From assembly GCA_934099115.1 (NCBI GenBank), contig CAKOPK010000001.1, positions 62,001 through 126,000 of the forward strand: 64,000 nucleotides of DNA, written 5' to 3'. The position numbers and the translations under genes were made by a program. The notes beneath the pieces were generated by a model that was not told the DNA's origin, did not search any database, and was given only the letters and a program-made list of their open reading frames with translations. Positions within the stretch are counted from its first letter, which is position 1, and each line of letters begins with the position of its first letter. Shown one piece after another: positions 1 to 8,735 of this stretch. This DNA comes from an uncultured Bacilli bacterium (GTDB lineage: Bacteria; Bacillota_I; Bacilli_A; RF39; UBA660).

Positions 1-1398
1 TTTCTTTTCTATTAATTTTTTATATCTTTCTTCATCAATTGTACCATTTTTATAGCCTATTTCTCTTAGTCTTAAATCTGCATTATCATGTCTTAATATT
101 AAACGGAATTCTGCTCTAGAAGTTAACATACGATATGGTTCTCCTGTTCCTTTGGTTACTAAATCATCAATTAATACGCCTATATAGGCTTCATTTCTTT
201 TTAATATTAAGGGGTCTATTCCTTTTATTTTATGATGAGCATTTATTCCGGCGATTAAGCCTTGACACGCAGCTTCTTCATAACCACTTGTACCATTTAT
301 TTGACCGGCAGTGAATAGATTTTCAATTATTTTATTTTCTAGGCTTGGTTTCATTTCTAAAGGGTCTATTGCATCATATTCAATGGCATATGCATACTTT
401 GTTATAACTGCATTTTCTAAACCACTTAAAGAGTGAACCATGGCCTCTTGAACATCTTTTGGCATAGATGTAGAAAAGCCTTGTAAATACCATTCATCAT
501 AGAATTCACTTTCTGGTTCTAAGAATAATTGATGACGTGATTTATCAGAAAATCTTACTATTTTGTCTTCAATAGAAGGACAATATCTTGGTCCTATCCC
601 TGTTACATATCCTCCATACATAGCTGATTTATCTAAATTTTGTTTTATAATTTCATGAGTTGTTTCGTTTGTATATAATAAATAACATTTTTGTTGTTCA
701 TCTATTTTATATAGAGGCAAAGTATCAAATGAAAAAGTATAATATTCTTTATCTCCTGTTTCTTCTTTCATTTTTGTAAAGTCAATGCTTTCTTTTTTTA
801 TTCTTGGGGGAGTTCCGGTTTTTAATCTTTGAATAGTTAAGCCTAGATTTCTTAGATTATCACTTAAATTATTACTTCTTTCTTCACCATGAGGTCCTCC
901 AGGATTGTTTTCGCTTCCAATTAGAATATTGGCTTTGGTATAAGTTCCTGTTGTTAAAATGACAGCTTCACTCTCTATTTTAGTGCCATCTCTTAAAATA
1001 ACACCTTTTACTTTATTATCCGTTACAATTAAATTTTCTACCATGCCTTCAATTATACTTAGATTCTTTGTTTTTCTTAGAGCTTCTAACATATTTTTGG
1101 GGTATGTTATTTTATCAGCTTGAGCTCTTAGACTTCTGACAGCGGGACCTTTTCCATTATTTAGCATTTTAATTTGGAAATGAGATTTATCAGCAATTAT
1201 TCCCATTAATCCTCCTAGAGCATCTATTTCTCTTACTATAATACCTTTGGCTGTTCCTCCGATTGAAGGATTGCATGGCATATCGGCGATATTATTAATA
1301 TTAGCCGTTACTAAAGCTGTTTTTAAGCCTAGAACTGCCCCTATATGAGATGCTTCACATCCAGCATGTCCTCCACCTACTACAATTAAATCATACAT
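1..1398 (-). CDS. mnmG: tRNA uridine-5-carboxymethylaminomethyl synthesis enzyme MnmG (partial)
   Basis: FAD-dependent partner of MnmE in making cmnm5U at the wobble position of certain tRNAs. The protein starts at the ATG ending at 1398 with the FAD-binding dinucleotide fold motif VVGGGHAGCEA, followed by the conserved NPSIGG and KGPAVRSLRAQ stretches. The reading frame stays open to the left edge, so the C-terminal part lies outside the window. It sits 10 bases downstream of mnmE on the same strand, the usual mnmE-mnmG pairing. Identification is firm; only the 3' end is missing. Confidence 0.95.
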   Translation of the reverse strand, partial: MYDLIVVGGGHAGCEASHIGAVLGLKTALVTANINNIADMPCNPSIGGTAKGIIVREIDALGGLMGIIADKSHFQIKMLNNGKGPAVRSLRAQADKITYPKNMLEALRKTKNLSIIEGMVENLIVTDNKVKGVILRDGTKIESEAVILTTGTYTKANILIGSENNPGGPHGEERSNNLSDNLRNLGLTIQRLKTGTPPRIKKESIDFTKMKEETGDKEYYTFSFDTLPLYKIDEQQKCYLLYTNETTHEIIKQNLDKSAMYGGYVTGIGPRYCPSIEDKIVRFSDKSRHQLFLEPESEFYDEWYLQGFSTSMPKDVQEAMVHSLSGLENAVITKYAYAIEYDAIDPLEMKPSLENKIIENLFTAGQINGTSGYEEAACQGLIAGINAHHKIKGIDPLILKRNEAYIGVLIDDLVTKGTGEPYRMLTSRAEFRLILRHDNADLRLREIGYKNGTIDEERYKKLIEKK

Positions 1399-1408
1399 TT
1401 TTTATCAC

Positions 1409-2752
1409 TTACTTTCCTAAACAGAACTTACTAAATAAAGTATCTAATAGTTCATCTTGATAACTTTCACCAGTGATTTCTCCTAATAATTCCCATGAAG
1501 CTTTAATATCAATTGCTATCATATCAACTGGTATTTCATTTTCTACGCTTTCTAAAGCACTATTAATATGTTTTAAAGCTTCTTTTATTAAATTTATAAT
1601 ACGAGTACTGGATACTACTTCTAAATTATTTTCATTTATTTGTTCTAAATCAAATAATTCTACAATTTTATTTTTTAAGTTATCTAATCCATTATCATTT
1701 ACTGTATTTCCTGTTATATAATTATTTTCTAATTTTAGATTGTTAGTTAAATCAGACTTATTCACAAACGTTATGTGAGTTTTATCTTTTAGTTTAGCCA
1801 TTATTTCTTTATCTTCACTAGTTAATTCTTCATTATTATTTAATACATGAATTACTAAATCGGCATTTTCTATCATTTGATAAGATTTATCAACACCTAT
1901 TTGTTCTACTAAATCGGTTGTCTTTCTTATACCGGCGGTATCAATAAATTTTAAGCGTATTCCTTTTAGTTCAATTTGGCCTTCTACAATATCTCTTGTA
2001 GTTCCAGCGATGTCTGTTACTATTGCTTTATTTTCATTTAAAAAGGCATTTAAAAGACTGCTTTTTCCTACATTTGGTCTACCTACAATTGCCACTTTAA
2101 TTCCCTGTTCGATTATTTTTCCAATTCTAGACTCATCTAAAAGGCTTTCTAAGTTTCTTTTTATTTCTATAAGTTTAGGTGGTAAATTTTCCAAAGTTAT
2201 TTCTAAAGCGTCTTCATATTCAGGAAAATCAATATTTACTTCAATATTGGCCATTAATTCCACAATAATGTCTCGTACTTTTTTTATCTTGTGAGATACT
2301 TTACCACTCGCTTGGTTAAGAGCTAGTTTTCTTTCTAAATCTGTTGCTGAATTAATTAAATTATTTACAGCTTCTGCTTCTGATAAGTCAATTCTACCAT
2401 TTAAAAATGCTCTTTTGGTAAATTCACCAGGTTCTGCGGTACGTATTCCTTGTTCTAGTAATACCTCCATAATTTTTTTGGTAGTAGCTATTCCACCATG
2501 AGAATTAATTTCTACTATATCTTCTTTAGTATAGGTTTTTGGAGCTTTTAATATAGTTACTAAAACTTCATCAATTACTTCATTATTATTTATAATATGG
2601 CCATAATGAATGGTATGACTACTTACTTTAGTTAAATCTTTACCGTCAAAAATTGCCGCTACTTTTTCTATAGCATCAGTGCCACTTACTCTTATTATGG
2701 AGATAGCACCTACACCTAGAGATGTTGAGATTGCACATATTGTATCAAACAT
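1409..2752 (-). CDS. mnmE: tRNA modification GTPase MnmE
   Basis: GTPase that works with MnmG to modify the wobble uridine of tRNA. At 447 aa it has normal family length: an N-terminal tetrahydrofolate-binding domain (about 1-115), a helical domain, and an inserted G domain with GRPNVGKSS (G1), DIAGTTRD (G2), DTAG (G3) and NKSD (G4). It ends with FCLGK, the C-terminal motif holding the catalytic cysteine. Directly upstream of mnmG. In many Firmicutes this pair lies next to yidC and jag at the origin; here it is about 60 kb away on the same side of oriC, so local order has been rearranged. Confidence 0.97.
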   Translation of the reverse strand: MFDTICAISTSLGVGAISIIRVSGTDAIEKVAAIFDGKDLTKVSSHTIHYGHIINNNEVIDEVLVTILKAPKTYTKEDIVEINSHGGIATTKKIMEVLLEQGIRTAEPGEFTKRAFLNGRIDLSEAEAVNNLINSATDLERKLALNQASGKVSHKIKKVRDIIVELMANIEVNIDFPEYEDALEITLENLPPKLIEIKRNLESLLDESRIGKIIEQGIKVAIVGRPNVGKSSLLNAFLNENKAIVTDIAGTTRDIVEGQIELKGIRLKFIDTAGIRKTTDLVEQIGVDKSYQMIENADLVIHVLNNNEELTSEDKEIMAKLKDKTHITFVNKSDLTNNLKLENNYITGNTVNDNGLDNLKNKIVELFDLEQINENNLEVVSSTRIINLIKEALKHINSALESVENEIPVDMIAIDIKASWELLGEITGESYQDELLDTLFSKFCLGK

Positions 2753-2814
2753 AAAAAGTCACTCCTTTTTAAGCGACTTTATTATAGCATTATTTTTAAG
2801 AAATTTCAAATTTG

Positions 2815-3123
2815 TTATTTTAATAAAAGCTTTAAGATATAGCTATATACTATTTTTATCAATAATAAGATTATTATAAATGCAATAGGAAAAGTAAATA
2901 TATATGGGAGAGGCATATAATATATAAAATTAGATACTATAGATATGATTATACCATTAGAAATTGCTATTAATATTTTATTATATTTTAAATATTTCTT
3001 TTTTAATTTTTTATTAAATGTTTTTGATAAATCACTTATTTTATTTTTCTTTAAAATATATATATAATCTATACTAGCTATTAGAATTGTTATTCCTATT
3101 ATACTAAATATTATTTCTTTCAT
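2815..3123 (-). CDS. small membrane protein of unknown function, in operon with VirB6-like gene
   Basis: 102 aa, not recognised. One hydrophobic segment at residues 3-25 is followed by a short lysine-rich cytoplasmic stretch (about 26-47) and two more hydrophobic segments (about 50-75 and 78-100), so three membrane spans are likely. A good ribosome binding site (AGAGGTAAAT) precedes the ATG. It starts 2 bases after the stop of the VirB6-like gene and is probably co-transcribed with it, which suggests an accessory role beside that protein. No catalytic motif is visible. Confidence 0.6.
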   Translation of the reverse strand: MKEIIFSIIGITILIASIDYIYILKKNKISDLSKTFNKKLKKKYLKYNKILIAISNGIIISIVSNFIYYMPLPYIFTFPIAFIIILLLIKIVYSYILKLLLK

Positions 3124-3125
3124 AT

Positions 3126-5549
3126 TTACCTCTTATTTTGTTCTTCTTTTGGTTGTTGTTCCATTGTTGCAATTGCTATATTATTTTCACCTTTTTTACG
3201 TTTAATACCTTTATTCATATTGTCAATAGTTGCAACATCATCCCATTTACCATTTGCTTTTAATTCACCTATTATTACATCCGTATTATCTGCATAATCG
3301 CTTCCTACAATACCAGCATTCTTTAGAGCTTCTAAATTTGAGTTATTGCGAATTACGCCTTTTAGTTTAACTGCTTCAACACGGACTCCTGATAATTTTG
3401 CTTGTAAATCTAGACTATATTTATTCCAATTGTCATTTGATACTAAAACATTATTTTCCAGTCTTAATCTAGCTTCCATTAAAGCTTGTTCGTATGCTGC
3501 TTCATCTGCGATAGTTGCAGTACCTTGGGCTCTTTTTTGCTCTAGTGTTTGTTTTAATTTGGCTACTTGGTCTATTTTTACACCTGCTACTGAAGTTGCA
3601 CCTTTTTTAACTTCCTTTAAAATTAGTTCATTAATTTTGTCATCAAAATTATCTCTTTGACGAGTTATTTGTTCCATTCTCTCATTTTCGTCTTTTAATT
3701 CTTCTTTGTTTTCAACGCCAAGTATAGAACCAGCAATTCCTAAAGTGTCACTTACATGGCCTAATGCTGTTCTTCCTAAATCATCTAAGAAACCTTTCCC
3801 TGCACTATGAGATGATTTATAATTTGCTCTTTTGATACGATTTTCCATTGCTACTTTTGAGCCTTTTCTTGATGCTTCTTGCATATCTTTTAAATTTTTA
3901 GCACTGGCACCAGTGCGAAAGCTATGGGCACTTCCACTTAAAACTCCTGCAGTAGTTGAGAATGTACTTTTGGCTGCTCCTGCTGCGAGATTCGCTGCTT
4001 TATGCTTAAAGTCTAAATTATTATTTGTATCCTCTTTCCATTTATTGCGCATATTTCGGGCTCCACTTGTTAGATTTTGTGCTCCAGAAATTAGACCTCC
4101 ACCAATGACTGCTCCTGCTGCTAAAGCTCCTCCTTCTTTTAACTTGTCCATAATTCCTAGCTTCATATTTCCGCTCTTTATTCCGGTAATGTCTTCTAAT
4201 AGTTTTGGGAATTGTTTTATAAATACTACTAATCCCATTACGATAATGGCTTTAGCTAATAAGCCTAAATCCTCAAATACTAAGTTATTTAAATTACTTA
4301 TTAAATACGCTAAACCACAAACACATATAATGCGTATAAATACTTCTAACCATGTAGTTAAAACTGTTTTTATATAGTTTCCTAATAAACTTTTATTAGA
4401 TGGTACGACACTTAATAATAAACAAACAGGGGCTACTAATTCATAAAATGCTAATTTAGCAACACGGACTCCTAAATCTATACAAAAGCTAGCCATCATA
4501 TAAAGTATTATTAAACCTGCTAGAGTGGATACTAGTGGAAGATAATTCATACTGGTTCCTATAGCAGAATTAAAGGCTGTTATAACATCAAAATTGCCTT
4601 CATAAAGCATTGCTATTTTGGCAGATTCCCAGGTATATTCTTTTGCGGTAAAAGCATAGCCTGCAGCACTTGTTAGTCCTCCTAGGGCAGCTCCGCCGAA
4701 ACAAGATGCGACAATAAAACCAGAAAAAGCCGAAATTGAGCCTGGAATAGCTGCAATTGTTGCAAAACCAGTTGCTGGAGAAGTTGCTATTTCAAGTCCA
4801 ACTACAGAAATAGTAGCAGCAGCTCCACCGATACCACAGGCTATAGCGCTTAGTTTAATTCCTTTTGATAAATTAAAATATTCACTTGCATTTACCACTA
4901 CTTCATCGTCTTGTAACCCGTCTATTGGGGCTAGAAAACCATTTAATATTGTATAAGCCATCTCATTTCCATAACTTTCTAATATTTTCTTTGAGTAATC
5001 TGTTTCTACTTCAATGGTAGCAATGCATTCATTCATATTTTCTTTATTACAATTTTCTAAATAAATATAGTTTCCATTCTCATCTTGTAATTTTATTTCT
5101 TCAGTTTTATTTGATGTATCACCACTAGATAAAAAGAGTTTAGGGATTGTATTATAAGTTAAAATTGCCTTTTGAAAATCATATAAAAAGTCAAAAATTG
5201 TAGGAATAACTGCAATTAATACTAGAGCTATTAAAAAATTTTTTAATATTTTAACTCCTCCACTTTCGCTTTTTATGGCATTTTCAGGGTTTATTAGAGC
5301 TTGCAATAAAGCGTATGCTATTACAAATAATGATACTACTCCGATTATTGCATATACTTTACTTGTAACATTTTTAACCATGTCATTATTAAATATTTCT
5401 GCTTGTGCTAAAGATAAGTAAATACTATAGAGTTTAGATATTAAACCATATATTTTGGCATCTGCTAAAAGTAAAAGTGGAATTATGCCATCTACTATTC
5501 CTATAAAAGGATTAAAACTTATTAGAAAAGTCGTTAGTATTTTTTTCAT
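3126..5549 (-). CDS. VirB6/TrbL-like polytopic membrane protein (type IV secretion or ICE-type)
   Basis: 807 aa. The first half is membrane-spanning: an N-terminal segment, spans near 65-85 and 105-125, an outer loop with paired cysteines, a glycine/alanine-rich hydrophobic region (about 232-300) and spans near 335-360, 365-385 and 400-450. The pattern ends with the FIKQFPKLLEDITGIK stretch that recalls VirB6/TrbL and mycoplasma ICE membrane proteins. The second half (about 470-807) is a hydrophilic, Ala/Lys-rich cytoplasmic tail with coiled-coil character. The ribosome binding site AAGGAG lies before the ATG. No VirB4, relaxase or coupling protein is visible nearby, so it is either a relic or a stand-alone membrane protein. 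The family assignment is by architecture only. Confidence 0.6.
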   Translation of the reverse strand: MKKILTTFLISFNPFIGIVDGIIPLLLLADAKIYGLISKLYSIYLSLAQAEIFNNDMVKNVTSKVYAIIGVVSLFVIAYALLQALINPENAIKSESGGVKILKNFLIALVLIAVIPTIFDFLYDFQKAILTYNTIPKLFLSSGDTSNKTEEIKLQDENGNYIYLENCNKENMNECIATIEVETDYSKKILESYGNEMAYTILNGFLAPIDGLQDDEVVVNASEYFNLSKGIKLSAIACGIGGAAATISVVGLEIATSPATGFATIAAIPGSISAFSGFIVASCFGGAALGGLTSAAGYAFTAKEYTWESAKIAMLYEGNFDVITAFNSAIGTSMNYLPLVSTLAGLIILYMMASFCIDLGVRVAKLAFYELVAPVCLLLSVVPSNKSLLGNYIKTVLTTWLEVFIRIICVCGLAYLISNLNNLVFEDLGLLAKAIIVMGLVVFIKQFPKLLEDITGIKSGNMKLGIMDKLKEGGALAAGAVIGGGLISGAQNLTSGARNMRNKWKEDTNNNLDFKHKAANLAAGAAKSTFSTTAGVLSGSAHSFRTGASAKNLKDMQEASRKGSKVAMENRIKRANYKSSHSAGKGFLDDLGRTALGHVSDTLGIAGSILGVENKEELKDENERMEQITRQRDNFDDKINELILKEVKKGATSVAGVKIDQVAKLKQTLEQKRAQGTATIADEAAYEQALMEARLRLENNVLVSNDNWNKYSLDLQAKLSGVRVEAVKLKGVIRNNSNLEALKNAGIVGSDYADNTDVIIGELKANGKWDDVATIDNMNKGIKRKKGENNIAIATMEQQPKEEQNKR

Positions 5550-5560
5550 AGGCGTCTCCT

Positions 5561-5601
5561 TACTACAAAGATATTATAATATTCTTTGTAGTAAAAAGCA
5601 A
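5561..5601 (-). promoter_or_regulatory. promoter with 33-bp palindromic operator for the VirB6-like operon
   Basis: A -35 TTGCTT (5596-5601) and a -10 TATAAT (5573-5578) are separated by 17 bases and read leftward. The -10 lies in the centre of a perfect inverted repeat with 11-base arms TACTACAAAGA (5561-5571) and TCTTTGTAGTA (5583-5593). A repressor bound here would block polymerase directly. The divergent XRE gene at 5664 is the obvious candidate; further TAGTA half-sites occur in its own promoter region (5611-5640). Confidence 0.65.
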
Positions 5602-5663
5602 TATTTTTTCTAGTAAGGTTTAAAATTCTTATTAGTAGGTATAATAATTTTAGGTGAATTGGT

Positions 5664-6038
5664 ATGAGGATAAATGATAAAGATGATTATAATAAAGTTA
5701 AAAGTACTATTAATATGGAAAATTTAAAAAAAATTAGAATTAGCAAGGGATATGGAATTGTTAAGACTGCTTCTTTGGCCAGCTTAACAGAGTCCACTAT
5801 TTCTGCTTACGAGTGTAATTTAAAAATACCCTCTCTTCCTAGTTTAATTAATCTTGCTAATACTTTTAATTGCTCTTTAGATTATTTAATTGGTAGAACT
5901 AATAATCCTACTCCTATTGTAGATAGTAAAAATGAAGAGTTTGATTTTTTGGTTAATAACTACTTAGAATTATCTGATATTAATAAATTAAAAGTAGAAG
6001 CCTATATAAAAGGTTTATTAGATAGTCAAAAGCAATAG
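5664..6038 (+). CDS. XRE-family transcriptional regulator
   Basis: 124 aa DNA-binding protein with one HTH_3/XRE domain (about residues 18-75): KKIRISKGYG, then SLASLTESTISAYE as the helix-turn-helix, then PSLPSLINLANTFNCSLDYLIG. A short helical tail follows. The ATG at 5664 is preceded by AGGTGAATT, so the 17-residue N-terminal extension before the domain appears real. It is transcribed divergently from the VirB6-like gene, with the palindromic operator between them, an arrangement typical of repressors of mobile-element operons. Confidence 0.85.
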   Translation: MRINDKDDYNKVKSTINMENLKKIRISKGYGIVKTASLASLTESTISAYECNLKIPSLPSLINLANTFNCSLDYLIGRTNNPTPIVDSKNEEFDFLVNNYLELSDINKLKVEAYIKGLLDSQKQ

Positions 6039-6064
6039 AACGTTGATATTCTATTGCTTTTATT
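6029..6064 (+). terminator. terminator of the XRE gene
   Basis: Perfect 12-base stem AAAGCAATAGAA (6029-6040) and TTCTATTGCTTT (6049-6060) with a T-rich end. It overlaps the last codons of the XRE gene. Confidence 0.85.
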
Positions 6065-6266
6065 TTGGAGGCTTATTTATAAGTTAAACTTTATTTATTA
6101 TTTAAATATTATCTTCTTAAATTAAAAAGCAAAATGGAAAACATAATGTTATTTGTTTCATCAAAATATAAAAAAGGAGACATTTTTGTCTAAAATAGGT
6201 TCTTTTTATATGCAAAAAATTAAATTTATTTTAAGAGATTAGAATCGTATTTTATTCTATTTTTTG

Positions 6267-6326
6267 TGTTGCCTACCCTGTTACCTACTTGTGGGCTACG
6301 AACCGTTTTTAACGGTGTTTAACGGA
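6267..6326. other. repeat cluster next to rpsI 3' end, possible old integration site
   Basis: The 330 bases between the XRE gene and rpsI contain no gene. They hold three related 9-mers at 11-12 base spacing, TGTTGCCTA (6267), TGTTACCTA (6279) and TGTGGGCTA (6290), then the inverted repeat ACCGTTTTTAACGGT (6302-6316) followed by another TTTAACGG. Spaced direct repeats beside an inverted core resemble arm- and core-type sites of tyrosine integrases. The 3' end of rpsI is a known ICE target in streptococci. No integrase gene is present. Confidence 0.35.
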
Positions 6327-6340
6327 TATCTTAACAAAAG

Positions 6341-6375
6341 AAAAACCCCATAAACACTGAGTTTATGAGGGTTTA
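6341..6375 (-). terminator. terminator of the rplM-rpsI operon
   Basis: On the - strand AAACCCTCATAAAC (from 6374-6361) pairs with GTTTATGGGGTTT (6355-6343), followed by TTCTTTT. It lies 15 bases after the rpsI stop. Confidence 0.85.
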
Positions 6376-6389
6376 AAGAAAACAATTTA

Positions 6390-6806
6390 CTATCTCTTAG
6401 AGAATTGTGGTGCACGACGAGCTTTTTTAAGACCGTATTTTTTACGTTCTTTAACTCTTGCATCTCTTGTTAAGAAACCATTTGTTTTTAAAATTTTACG
6501 ATAAGAATCATCTCTTGTTTGGTCTGTATTAGCATCAAATTTTAATAATGCTCTTGCAATACCTAAACGGATAGCTCCAGCTTGTCCTGAATATCCGCCA
6601 CCTTTTACAGTAACTTCAATATCAAAACGATTTAAGTTATCAGTTTCTACTAATGGTTGAGTTAAATCCATAACTAAAATTTGATTTGGGAAATACTCTT
6701 TAACATCTACACCATTTACGGTGATATTTCCAGTTCCGCCTACTAATCTAACAGATGCAGAACTTCTTTTACGACGACCTGTTGCAGTCCATACTTGTTT
6801 TGCCAT
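6390..6806 (-). CDS. rpsI: 30S ribosomal protein uS9
   Basis: 138 aa small-subunit protein whose basic C-terminal tail reaches the P-site tRNA. The sequence shows the family start WTATGRRKRSSASVRL, the central GGGYSGQAGAIRLGIARAL and the ending KYGLKKARRAPQFSKR. It is the last gene of the operon EcfA-like genes-truA-rplM-rpsI, 11 bases after rplM, and is followed by a strong terminator. Length and motifs are normal. Confidence 0.98.
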   Translation of the reverse strand: MAKQVWTATGRRKRSSASVRLVGGTGNITVNGVDVKEYFPNQILVMDLTQPLVETDNLNRFDIEVTVKGGGYSGQAGAIRLGIARALLKFDANTDQTRDDSYRKILKTNGFLTRDARVKERKKYGLKKARRAPQFSKR

Positions 6807-6817
6807 ATATTATCCTC

Positions 6818-7249
6818 CTAATCAATTTTTAAAGCTTCTGGTTTTTGTGCTTCATGTTTGTGGTTTGCATCAGCATATACAAATAATTTTTTGCCCATAG
6901 CTCTTCCTAACGGTCCATGGGGAAGCATACCTTTAATAGCTCTTTCTACCATTTCTTCTGGATATTTTTCAATCATTGTACGAGCATTTCTTTCTCTTAA
7001 TCCTCCTGGAAATCCAGAGTGATTATAGTACTTCTTATCTTCTAATTTGTTTCCTGTTAAAACTACTTTATTAGCATTAATAACAATAACATAGTCTCCA
7101 CAATCAACATATGGAGTATAAGTTACTTTATGTTTTCCTCTTAAAATAGTTGCAGCTTTAGTAGCTAATCTACCTAAAGTTTGTCCTTCAGCATCGATTA
7201 CATACCATTTGCGTTCAATGTTTTCTTTTGTTTGCATGAATGTCTTCAT
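6818..7249 (-). CDS. rplM: 50S ribosomal protein uL13
   Basis: 143 aa early-assembly large-subunit protein. Recognised from KWYVIDAEGQTLGRLAT, the YTPYVDCGDYVIVINA stretch and MLPHGPLGRAMGKKLFVYA. Together with rpsI it forms the conserved L13-S9 unit. A perfect sigma-A promoter and a structured leader precede it, so the two ribosomal genes can be transcribed apart from truA. Confidence 0.98.
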   Translation of the reverse strand: MKTFMQTKENIERKWYVIDAEGQTLGRLATKAATILRGKHKVTYTPYVDCGDYVIVINANKVVLTGNKLEDKKYYNHSGFPGGLRERNARTMIEKYPEEMVERAIKGMLPHGPLGRAMGKKLFVYADANHKHEAQKPEALKID

Positions 7250-7324
7250 ATTTTTTTCCTTTCATTAGTTTTCGTTACTTTCACTTTCCCACGGCTAGGT
7301 AACTAGAACAAATAAAATGTACCA
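7250..7324 (-). promoter_or_regulatory. rplM 5' leader, probable L13 autoregulatory leader
   Basis: About 75 transcribed bases between the predicted start and the rplM ATG. GTTAC (near 7300) can pair with GTAAC (near 7276) around a G-rich loop containing CCGTGGGAAAG. L13 leaders of this kind are known upstream of rplM in Bacillales. The match is by position and general shape only. Confidence 0.4.
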
Positions 7325-7330
7325 TTTAAA

Positions 7331-7359
7331 ATTATATGTGAAACCTAAGCATTTGTCAA
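7331..7359 (-). promoter_or_regulatory. sigma-A promoter of rplM-rpsI
   Basis: Perfect consensus on the - strand: TTGACA (7354-7359), 17-base spacer, TATAAT (7331-7336). Confidence 0.9.
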
Positions 7360-7380
7360 ATAAAATATGATCTTTTTGTG

Positions 7381-8118
7381 TTAATTTCGTGTTTTTTTAT
7401 ATTTTATTTTATTTAAGTATAGACCATTAGGGATTGCTGTTGTAAATTGTTTTTTTATTTCTGGGTATTCTAGAGCTTCTTTTATATCTTCTATACTGTT
7501 TTTTTCTTTACTAACATCTAACATAGCTCCTACTAAATTTCTTACCATATATCGATAAAAGCTTCTGCCTATAAATTTTATTTCTAAAATATTCTTTTTT
7601 TGTTTAAATTTTATTTTATAGATAATACATTCATAGTTATCTCTTTCACCTGCGACAAAATTTTGGAAATTGTGGATACCTAAAAATAGTTTGGAACATT
7701 CTTTCATTTTTTTAATGTTTAGTTTTTCTTTTGGTTGATAATAATAATCTGTATATAAAGGATTATATGTGCCTAGATTTATTTTATAAATATATTCTTT
7801 TCTTAAAGTATTAAATCTGGGATGAAAACTATTTGGTACTATGCTTATATCTCTTATATGAATATAGGGCTCTATAAGGGAGTTTAATGCTCTTTTTAAA
7901 TGATTTGGTTCTATGTTTATGTTTAATTCAAATGTTGCTTTTTGATTATAGGCATGTACTCCTTTATCTGTTCTTCCTGCTCCTTTTATTTTAATACTCT
8001 CTTTAGCAATTAAACTTAGGGCTTCTTCTATTTTCTTTTGAATAGTATCTAAATCATTTAATCTTTGAAAACCGTAAAACTTAGAGCCATCATAAGCGAT
8101 ACTTATTAAATATTTCAT
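7381..8118 (-). CDS. truA: tRNA pseudouridine synthase A
   Basis: Converts uridines 38-40 of the tRNA anticodon stem to pseudouridine. 245 aa, normal length. The catalytic aspartate is in GAGRTDKGVHAYNQ (about residues 46-59), and the C-terminal RSFYRYMVRNLVGAML motif is present. It overlaps the upstream EcfA2-like gene by ATGA (8115-8118), so translation is coupled. In many Firmicutes the order is ecfA1-ecfA2-ecfT-truA-rplM-rpsI; here ecfT is missing and both ecfA genes are eroded. Confidence 0.96.
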   Translation of the reverse strand: MKYLISIAYDGSKFYGFQRLNDLDTIQKKIEEALSLIAKESIKIKGAGRTDKGVHAYNQKATFELNINIEPNHLKRALNSLIEPYIHIRDISIVPNSFHPRFNTLRKEYIYKINLGTYNPLYTDYYYQPKEKLNIKKMKECSKLFLGIHNFQNFVAGERDNYECIIYKIKFKQKKNILEIKFIGRSFYRYMVRNLVGAMLDVSKEKNSIEDIKEALEYPEIKKQFTTAIPNGLYLNKIKYKKTRN

Positions 8119-8735
8119 TTGTTCTCCTTTAAGCGATAAATAGCTTTTAGTAAATCAGCTTCATTTTTATAATTTTCTATTTTCAAGCCTTTTGCTCTTA
8201 TTAAATCTGTTATATCTATTATATCTGGTTTATCTATAACATCTAGAATATTAAAATATTCTTCTTTATTAATATAATTAATTTTCATATATTCATCTAC
8301 TAGTATTATTTTTTTACATATTTCCCATAGAAATGTTATATCATTTGTAAATATTAAAATTGTCTTATGATATGTATTAGCTATTTTTTTAAATAGTCTT
8401 TTAAAATAATCTTTTTCTTCTTTATTTAAACCTTTTTCAAAATAATCTAAGACAATATATTCTTTATTTTCTATTAAAACTTTAGCTAAATTTATACGTT
8501 TAATTTCACTTTCTGAACATTCACTTATTCTTTTATTTTCTATATTTTCATCTAGTAATACCATTTTTAAGCTAGATAAGCTTTTTTCACTTTTTAAATA
8601 TTCTTTTACTGTTATTTCTGGTTTATAATCATTTACTATTCCATAGTTTTCATTATTGGTTGTTAAGTTTAGATTTCCTATTAAGCCATATATTTCTTCT
8701 GTTTGTAAATTATCTAACAATCTTTTTACTTCCAT
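8115..8735 (-). CDS. degenerate EcfA2-like ABC ATPase without catalytic motifs
   Basis: 206 aa. The second half follows an ECF-transporter ATPase: SECSESEIKRINLAKVLIEN sits where LSGGQKRRVAIAGALA is expected, YIVLDYFEKGLN replaces the Walker B/D-loop LVLDEPTAGLD, and TNDITFLWEICKKIILVDE replaces the switch-histidine region. The C-terminal KPDIIDITDLIRAKG matches the EcfA tail. No Walker A (GxxGxGKST) exists and the catalytic Glu and switch His are gone, so ATP hydrolysis is not expected. The frame is intact, translationally coupled to truA, and overlaps its upstream partner by 10 bases. The call rests on motif alignment plus exact operon position. Confidence 0.7.
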   Translation of the reverse strand: MEVKRLLDNLQTEEIYGLIGNLNLTTNNENYGIVNDYKPEITVKEYLKSEKSLSSLKMVLLDENIENKRISECSESEIKRINLAKVLIENKEYIVLDYFEKGLNKEEKDYFKRLFKKIANTYHKTILIFTNDITFLWEICKKIILVDEYMKINYINKEEYFNILDVIDKPDIIDITDLIRAKGLKIENYKNEADLLKAIYRLKENK

